Of a stretch of 11,483 nt of DNA, positions 7,027 through 11,483 are shown piece by piece (the first letter of the stretch is position 1; each line of letters begins with the position of its first letter). The position numbers were made by a program, and so were the translations under genes. The DNA lies in assembly GCA_900617975.1 (NCBI GenBank), contig UZAE01012345.1:33908-45390 (forward strand), in the 5' to 3' direction. A model generated the notes under the pieces. It made no database searches. It worked only from the letters and a program-made list of their open reading frames with translations, and was not told where the DNA came from. The stretch is from Rodentolepis nana. Taxonomy: Eukaryota > Platyhelminthes > Cestoda > Cyclophyllidea > Hymenolepididae.

Positions 7027-7700
7027 AGACATATTTTCAGAAATAGCTATTCAATAATCTGCCAATCAGATGATCATTTCGTTTGCAATACCCTGACATC
7101 GATGTTCGAATAATCCTTGAGGTGCGTGGAATCGATCATGATGATAACACGGATTGCCTCTATCTCTCCGAATACTTCGTTGCACTTCATGCTCGATATA
7201 CATTCTCACTTCCCAACTTCAAAGTTTTATCGAAATGCACAAAATATGAAAAAGTACTCGAGAATTCAGCCAAAATTTTTGGAGTACTTTTCGGTGTCCA
7301 ATAAGATAAATGACCAGAAATGCTCCACTTTCTAATGGTTTACATTTATCTTAGAAGCAGAAAAAAATTATGCAATCTTATAAAACTGAAGTCATTCTAA
7401 CTTAGAATGACAACAGAAGAGCTTTTTAATTGGTAAAGCTGCGAAAATGCTGAGAGTATTAACGAGAAATACCGACAATCAGAACTTAATTGAAGCCGTT
7501 TAATTAAGTAATTAATTACGTGACAGTTGACTTAAGCATATGACGGATATGCCATGTAGTCCAATCGTGTAGTTGGCATGTATTGGACATTTTAGGTATC
7601 CGCGCTGATAGATCCAATTGGCAAGATTAAAACATTTACACGAGGATAAACTTTGAACTTACAAGTGGTTTAAACATTTCAGTCAATTATGCAAATGCAG

Positions 7701-7745
7701 TCACACACTTACACACACACACGGACGCACGCACGTACACAACAT
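7701..7745 (+). repeat. CA-rich low-complexity tract
   Basis: Imperfect CA and CACG repeats (ACACACACACACGGACGCACGCACG) form a short degenerate microsatellite. Confidence 0.7.
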
Positions 7746-8257
7746 TCAAAATTGATAAATATTTCTATTTTGTCGAAGAAAGCTCAACATACGGTAGGGA
7801 AAAAGTGAAGAGAGATAAGGAACCCTTAACAAATTAATGTTTAAGAATAAACATTTACTTTTAAACCCAAAGAAGTTGACAGTCCTGAGATGCACCCTAA
7901 TATATTAGAAGGAATGAAGTTGAATCTATGCACTGAAAAATTAATATAACCTGATCGCTAATACTGCACAAATAAGTCTTTAAAAAAACTCCAGTAAACT
8001 TTAGTTAGAGTCCTATAGTGCAACTTACTGTTCGACCACATCCTCCCACCAATATATAGCCAGGCTATATCCAAAGGAGTAAAACCACATAAGGTGTGAT
8101 GAGGAGGGGATTCTAAATGCAAACGCCTAGTATTTGTTAGTAAAGGAAAGGTTGCGTTGCCCGAATATTGATTTCAGATTAGTTGGTAGGCCTTGTAGCA
8201 GGCATGCACTTTAAAAATCGCCAGGCACAAGAAAGATCCTTGTAATCAGCTGTGGTG

Positions 8258-8287
8258 GGGTTGTACAACCCACAAGTTGACAACTTG
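8258..8287. repeat. Two adjacent short perfect palindromes
   Basis: GGGTTGTACAACCC (8258-8271) is a 14-bp perfect palindrome. One base later, CAAGTTG-A-CAACTTG (8273-8287) is a perfect inverted repeat with a 1-nt centre. Confidence 0.75.
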
Positions 8288-9570
8288 GCATTTGTAAGTA
8301 TATTTAGTAGAGGCAAAAAAGTGGGGACCTGACATTTCAATACTGCCTAGTGCAATATGTTGAGGAAAGAACTCCAATTGTCTCCCTTTCAAGGCCATAC
8401 TCATTAATATTTATTGGTGTAATAAGAAAATTCAACAAGGAAGCAAGTTTGACATGGCAATAATGCACTGAAATACATTTTAAATCTCTCTTTAAAAAGC
8501 TTTTAATGCTTAAATACTAAGTCAAAATAAACTAATTTACAATTGCATTGATTTAGAAGTTACCCAAAGTTAGTTTAACTTTTAAAAGTGCCAATTCAAC
8601 CATTCGTTTTAGCAGATGATACTGGAACAAATCGTCTGAGTTTGAAACGTTTATATAGTGTAAAAGATGTCCTTTTTAACAAAAGAAAACGTATTTGCCA
8701 TATTTGCATTCAACGCACTCGATCAGGCTAAATTTGGGTTTGTTAGTGGTGACCGGTCACGATTTGTTTACCAAGCATTGTATTTCAGCCTTTCCAATAA
8801 TCACCCACATTGTGACACGTTTGGTTACAACTCGTCCGCAATTCTATATACATTTTGTGTTTTATTTTAAAAAGTCGTGGTCATGCACGCTTACTTTGCA
8901 TGGAAAGGTTGAGCGTGTGTTGACTAAGCGTTTAGTTAAACTTACCACGCATTTGAATTACTATTTCGCCAAATTGTGATTCAGATTTATATACATGTTT
9001 ATATTATTATTATTTCGCATTTTCAAAGATTCTAATATATTTAAACAAATTGAAAATATTTAAAGTGATTCACAAGCTAACAAGCCTTGTGTAATTGGAA
9101 CGTCTAATGCTAAGTGCATTATGTCGAGAGGCCAGGCAAATGCTTGGGCATAGAAAAGGCAAAGAGGAATCCCTACAGAAGTCACAACCGAATCGACCAT
9201 AATTTCTTTGTCTATATTAGTGCAACAGACCGCATGAACAGGGAAATGTAAAGATATTGGTCAAGCATATATTACTGAATTCATTAAAGCCCTTTTTATA
9301 ATATTTTTAGTGGTTAGTGGGAATACTGATCGCTGGGTGGATTATTGCAGATTGATAAAAGCGTTTAAAAAATTGAATATCATCCCAAATTCTCCTTAAT
9401 TATGAGTAAATGTATCTCCTTAGTCATTAGTAAATTATTTATATTAAAAAAATCTTAAACGACTGAGATTACTCTTAACGCTATTTCAAATAACTACCAA
9501 ATATATCGGCATACCACTAAACTTCGAGTGCACTTAGCATATATCGATGCATTATTAGATTAAAACTCAC

Positions 9571-9959
9571 TGAGTATTTTTAGAAATATCAGCTGAAACA
9601 TCAACGGTGTTCTTCGGTGAAGCGCTTTTTAAAGATTTTGGCAAAGACGGAGGGGTTTGCTTAAGGCTCATCGATTTCAAGGCTTCTATAGTCCTTGGAG
9701 CAGAGTTCTCGCTCTTTTTCTCTGAAGGAGATCGATCCGTGAAAGACACATTTCGTCCGAGGGGTTTAGGAGGTATGGGCGGAGGGGAACGAAGTTTATG
9801 TCGACGTTCCTTTTCGTTGATTAGATCAAAAAGCGTAATCCGTCGTAACTCTGTATGTGGAGCTGATCCCAATTGCTCCTTTTCGGCATATTTCACCTCT
9901 TTCAGCGCGTGGAGTAAGTTGCTTGGGCCGGTCATTTTAGGCTCTTCAACCTCATAAAT
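9571..9959 (-). CDS. Exon 2: N-terminal region with Pro-rich SH3-ligand motif
   Basis: This is the best-supported exon, open for 129 codons. Its acceptor is tttatttattag at 9960-9961 and its donor is CTCA|gtgagt at 9570, phase 2. The peptide begins IYEVEEPKMTGP and continues through a charged, probably helical stretch (TLFDLINEKERRHK). It then reaches PPPIPPKPLGR at about residues 80-90 of the joined protein. PPIPPK fits the class II SH3-binding consensus PxxPx[K/R]. Further on are Ser/Pro/Lys-rich sequences (TPPSLPKSLKSASPK), a possible second PxxP site, typical of disordered adaptor tails. A methionine at residue 30 could serve as an alternative start if exon 1 is not used. The plus-strand open frame over the same bases is a shadow. 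Function beyond protein binding cannot be inferred. Confidence 0.82.
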
Positions 9960-11023
9960 CTAATAAATAAATAAATATTCGTAATATTTAGGAATGAAAG
10001 CATTTCACAATTCACCCTTATTACTGTGTACAGCTTGGATATGCAGAATTTTGAGGAGCACAAATGTATGCAAAAGGTTGCATATTAAAAAAAATGTGCA
10101 CCTTCTATTCGGGGATCGGTTACCATGGGGACTAAAGATGGTGTATAATCAAAATATTTGAACTTCATCGAAAGTTTTCTTCGTTGTCAAACTTAGTGAA
10201 AACTACTTCAGACTCACCAGAATAGAGATAGAGAATGATTGTAAGGATAAATGTCAAATTTGAATGACTAATGAAGGTGACAGATTCGAATACTTGTTCA
10301 TTCAAAAATATTGAAACAGAATTCGAGGACTCACCTTATTGGAACGATAAGAGGTTATATGATAAGGACGAATATTTTACAAGTTTTGCAATATCTATTC
10401 TGAGGATGAATCATGTCGTCTTTGGTGCTCAGTTTAGTTTTTCGAGCTCTTAAATTCGAGCTAAATACACACAAAATCCTTAAATTACTTAACCTGCAAT
10501 TAGGCATTCATAGCAAAATTTAACCCCTTAATGATAGAGAAGAACCATTCAAAATAGACAATAACCTTTCTCATCATATTCCTTCAAAAACCTCGATAGA
10601 ATACTTTAGTTTCCAGAACTACCCATTGGTCGCAGTCAGTAACTGCACTTGCGGTCATATTTACAGATTTTCAAATTAATTTATGGCCATTGTTTAACGC
10701 TTCGTTTGAGAAATGGAGGCGTTAATTTCAAAGGCATGACTTACGAAATCTCGTCTTTCTTCGTAATACAGAATTACTCTTTCCACAGACGCAAGCATCA
10801 CGGTTTTCAATGGGGGGAGTGAATATACGTTGAATATTATTTTAAACCATGCATGTTTCGGAATAAACAGGGTCATTCGAAAAGATTTGTCGCGTGTAGG
10901 GTGAATAATCAGTTTCCCAACATGCAGGTATTTTACACAAAATAGACGTTGGTCTAAATCTGCTGCCCGCTTGAGAGTTGTACATATTTATAGAAATCGA
11001 ATTCAGACAAAACACAAGCCTCT
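9960..11023 (-). other. Intron 1, no gene supported
   Basis: The intron between exon 1 and exon 2, excluding SINE copy D. Two GTGAGTC donor-like sites occur on the gene strand (near 10215 and 10333), but no stop-free exon with an acceptor and matching phase lies before them. Short open frames at 10271-10453 (plus) and 10694-10876 (minus) show no recognisable motif. Confidence 0.5.
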
Positions 11024-11036
11024 ATGATGTGAAAGT
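11024..11036 (+). repeat. Target-site duplication, left side of copy D
   Basis: ATGATGTGAAAGT is repeated perfectly at 11353-11365, bracketing copy D. Confidence 0.92.
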
Positions 11037-11352
11037 GGGGTGTGCGATAGACTTACCTTCACGTGGTACACCCTGGGCAACGTATATACATACGGCAAAA
11101 GTCTATTAACTGACAGTTGACTTCTCACTTCAAACAACCATCACCTCACTCTATGTCCTATTCGACTATTTCCACAGTACTCACCTCACCCTTGTTCTAC
11201 CTTTGTGTTTGTCTCTTACATCTTTGAAACACTCTTCCGTTCCCCCCCCCTCACGACTTTTTTCAATTTGATGTTTCTTCCCTCTGTGAAGCCTGAAGTC
11301 AACTAAATGGCTAATGATAACCATCAAGACGCCTGCCATTTGATATAAATAA
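11037..11352 (+). mobile_element. SINE-like element copy D, full-length, beside the exon 1 donor
   Basis: It starts GGGGTGTGCGATAGACTTACC and ends CCATTTGATATAAATAA, between perfect 13-bp target-site duplications. It shares the family head (CACGTGGTACACCCTGGGCA), AGTTGACTTCT, the CT-rich middle and the LINE-like 3' end (GGCTAATGATAACCATC). The perfect duplication makes it probably the youngest copy here. The right-hand duplication ends at 11365, only six bases from the GT of the exon 1 donor (11370-11371). Confidence 0.9.
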
Positions 11353-11365
11353 ATGATGTGAAAGT
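11353..11365 (+). repeat. Target-site duplication, right side of copy D
   Basis: ATGATGTGAAAGT is identical to 11024-11036. It begins seven bases inside intron 1 as read from exon 1. Confidence 0.92.
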
Positions 11366-11371
11366 TCTAAC

Positions 11372-11434
11372 CTGAGGAGACAACTTGGCAAAATGAAGAT
11401 TGAATGGGGTGCACTGTGTCTTATCGTGTTCCAT
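11372..11434 (-). CDS. Exon 1: start codon and first 21 codons of the adaptor-like protein
   Basis: The ATG at 11434-11432 is followed by G at +4, and an in-frame TAA lies three codons upstream, so this is a plausible initiator. The peptide starts MEHDKTQCTPFN and ends KLSPQ. The exon ends at CAG|gttaga with phase 0, and exon 2 also opens in phase 0. The donor is only moderate, because T at +3 departs from gtragt. A SINE-like copy is inserted just seven bases inside the intron, so this donor sits next to a foreign splice-site-like sequence. The region upstream of the ATG is too short to show a promoter. The exon could instead be internal, but I see no good acceptor in the about 50 bases available. 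Confidence 0.6.
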
Positions 11435-11483
11435 TAGAGTTTAAATAATGTGTAAAAGAATATCTGTTCTTTTCCAAAAAAAA

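Larger units (their letters stand above)
7027..9570. other. Intron 2, proximal part: about 2.5 kb without a supported gene
   Basis: AT-rich sequence. Two overlapping plus-strand frames at 7083-7335 and two at 8667-8979 have no recognisable motif, and they overlap each other, as expected by chance. A CA-rich stretch lies at 7701-7745, and two adjacent short palindromes lie at 8258-8287. An ATTTGCAT octamer-like word occurs near 8700, without context that makes it a promoter. No tRNA, no SINE copy and no LINE coding sequence was seen. Confidence 0.5.
1..11434 (-). other. Gene locus: multi-exon Ser/Pro-rich adaptor-like protein, 3' end outside window
   Basis: Eight minus-strand coding exons can be joined with consistent reading phase from an ATG at 11434 to the window edge at position 1, giving about 558 codons. 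Each intron has GT donor and AG acceptor ends. Introns range from 70-80 nt (257-326, 1378-1457) to about 5.2 kb (4355-9570). The inferred protein is low-complexity, rich in Ser, Pro, Thr, Lys and Glu, with no visible signal peptide, membrane segment or folded domain. It has an SH3-ligand motif near residues 80-87, YAEI near 474-477 and YDEI near 515-518. This suggests a cytoplasmic scaffold or docking protein, which is an inference from short motifs only. The family is not recognised. All identified SINE and LINE insertions lie in introns, antisense to this gene. Confidence 0.72.

Noticed and set aside
7083..7335. Two overlapping plus-strand open frames of about 72 codons
   Set aside because: Different frames over the same bases, no motif, no splice support. 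The minus strand has a vaguely protein-like stretch, but it is broken by stops and could not be identified.
8667..8979. Two overlapping plus-strand open frames with a TATATAG sequence just upstream
   Set aside because: A TATA-like word is expected by chance in AT-rich DNA, and neither frame has a recognisable motif.
9607..9957. Plus-strand 116-codon open frame
   Set aside because: It is a shadow of exon 2, whose minus-strand frame has matching splice sites and phase.
10211..10340. Two GTGAGTC donor-like sites on the gene strand in intron 1
   Set aside because: No frame before either site is open back to a usable acceptor with the needed phase, and exons 1 and 2 already join in phase 0.
1..11483. 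tRNA, rRNA, CRISPR array or prokaryotic operon
   Set aside because: I found no convincing B-box, cloverleaf or spaced array, and no bacterial-type gene packing. GT-AG introns and LINE/SINE-like elements mark this as eukaryotic DNA.

Overview
This is eukaryotic, AT-rich DNA with a spliced gene, long introns and retroelements. An arthropod, perhaps an arachnid, is my best guess. That rests only on the look of the LINE RNase H segment (HCGIKGNELADALAKKG) and general gene structure, so it is tentative.

The backbone is one gene on the minus strand, running from about 11434 down past position 1. Splice sites and reading phase support eight coding exons: 11372-11434, 9571-9959, 4249-4354, 2661-2910, 1458-1864, 1255-1377, about 327-408 and 1-256. 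The phases of the first six exons fit each other at every junction (0, 2, 0, 1, 0), as does the 7/8 junction (phase 1). The exon 6/7 junction is the weak point. The inferred product is at least about 558 residues, rich in Ser, Pro, Thr and Lys, with no recognisable globular domain. It carries a class II SH3-ligand motif (PPIPPK) near the N-terminus and two YxEI tyrosine motifs near the C-terminal end of the window. It therefore looks like a disordered adaptor or scaffold. I do not recognise the family and give no symbol.

The introns hold retroelements, all recognised ones inserted on the plus strand, antisense to the gene. Four copies (A-D) belong to one roughly 310-335 bp SINE-like family. 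Three are full-length (A, C, D) and bounded by target-site duplications of 10-13 bp. The fourth (B) is 5'-truncated, lies directly behind A, and carries three internal tandem duplications. A decayed LINE 3' fragment at 5380-6050 has an RNase H C-terminus and a CCHC zinc knuckle. Its last 55-60 nt match the 3' end of the SINE-like copies, so a LINE of this type probably mobilises them. The SINE head resembles no tRNA, 5S or 7SL RNA that I can see, and the body contains T4+ runs that should stop RNA polymerase III.

Intron 3 also holds a coding-like but frameshifted small ORF (3089-3383, minus), probably a retrocopy of an unrecognised gene. Intron 2 holds an orphan 79-codon ORF (4506-4745, minus). 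The rest of the introns is AT-rich sequence in which I see no gene, apart from short palindromes, a CA-rich tract and a G12 run.
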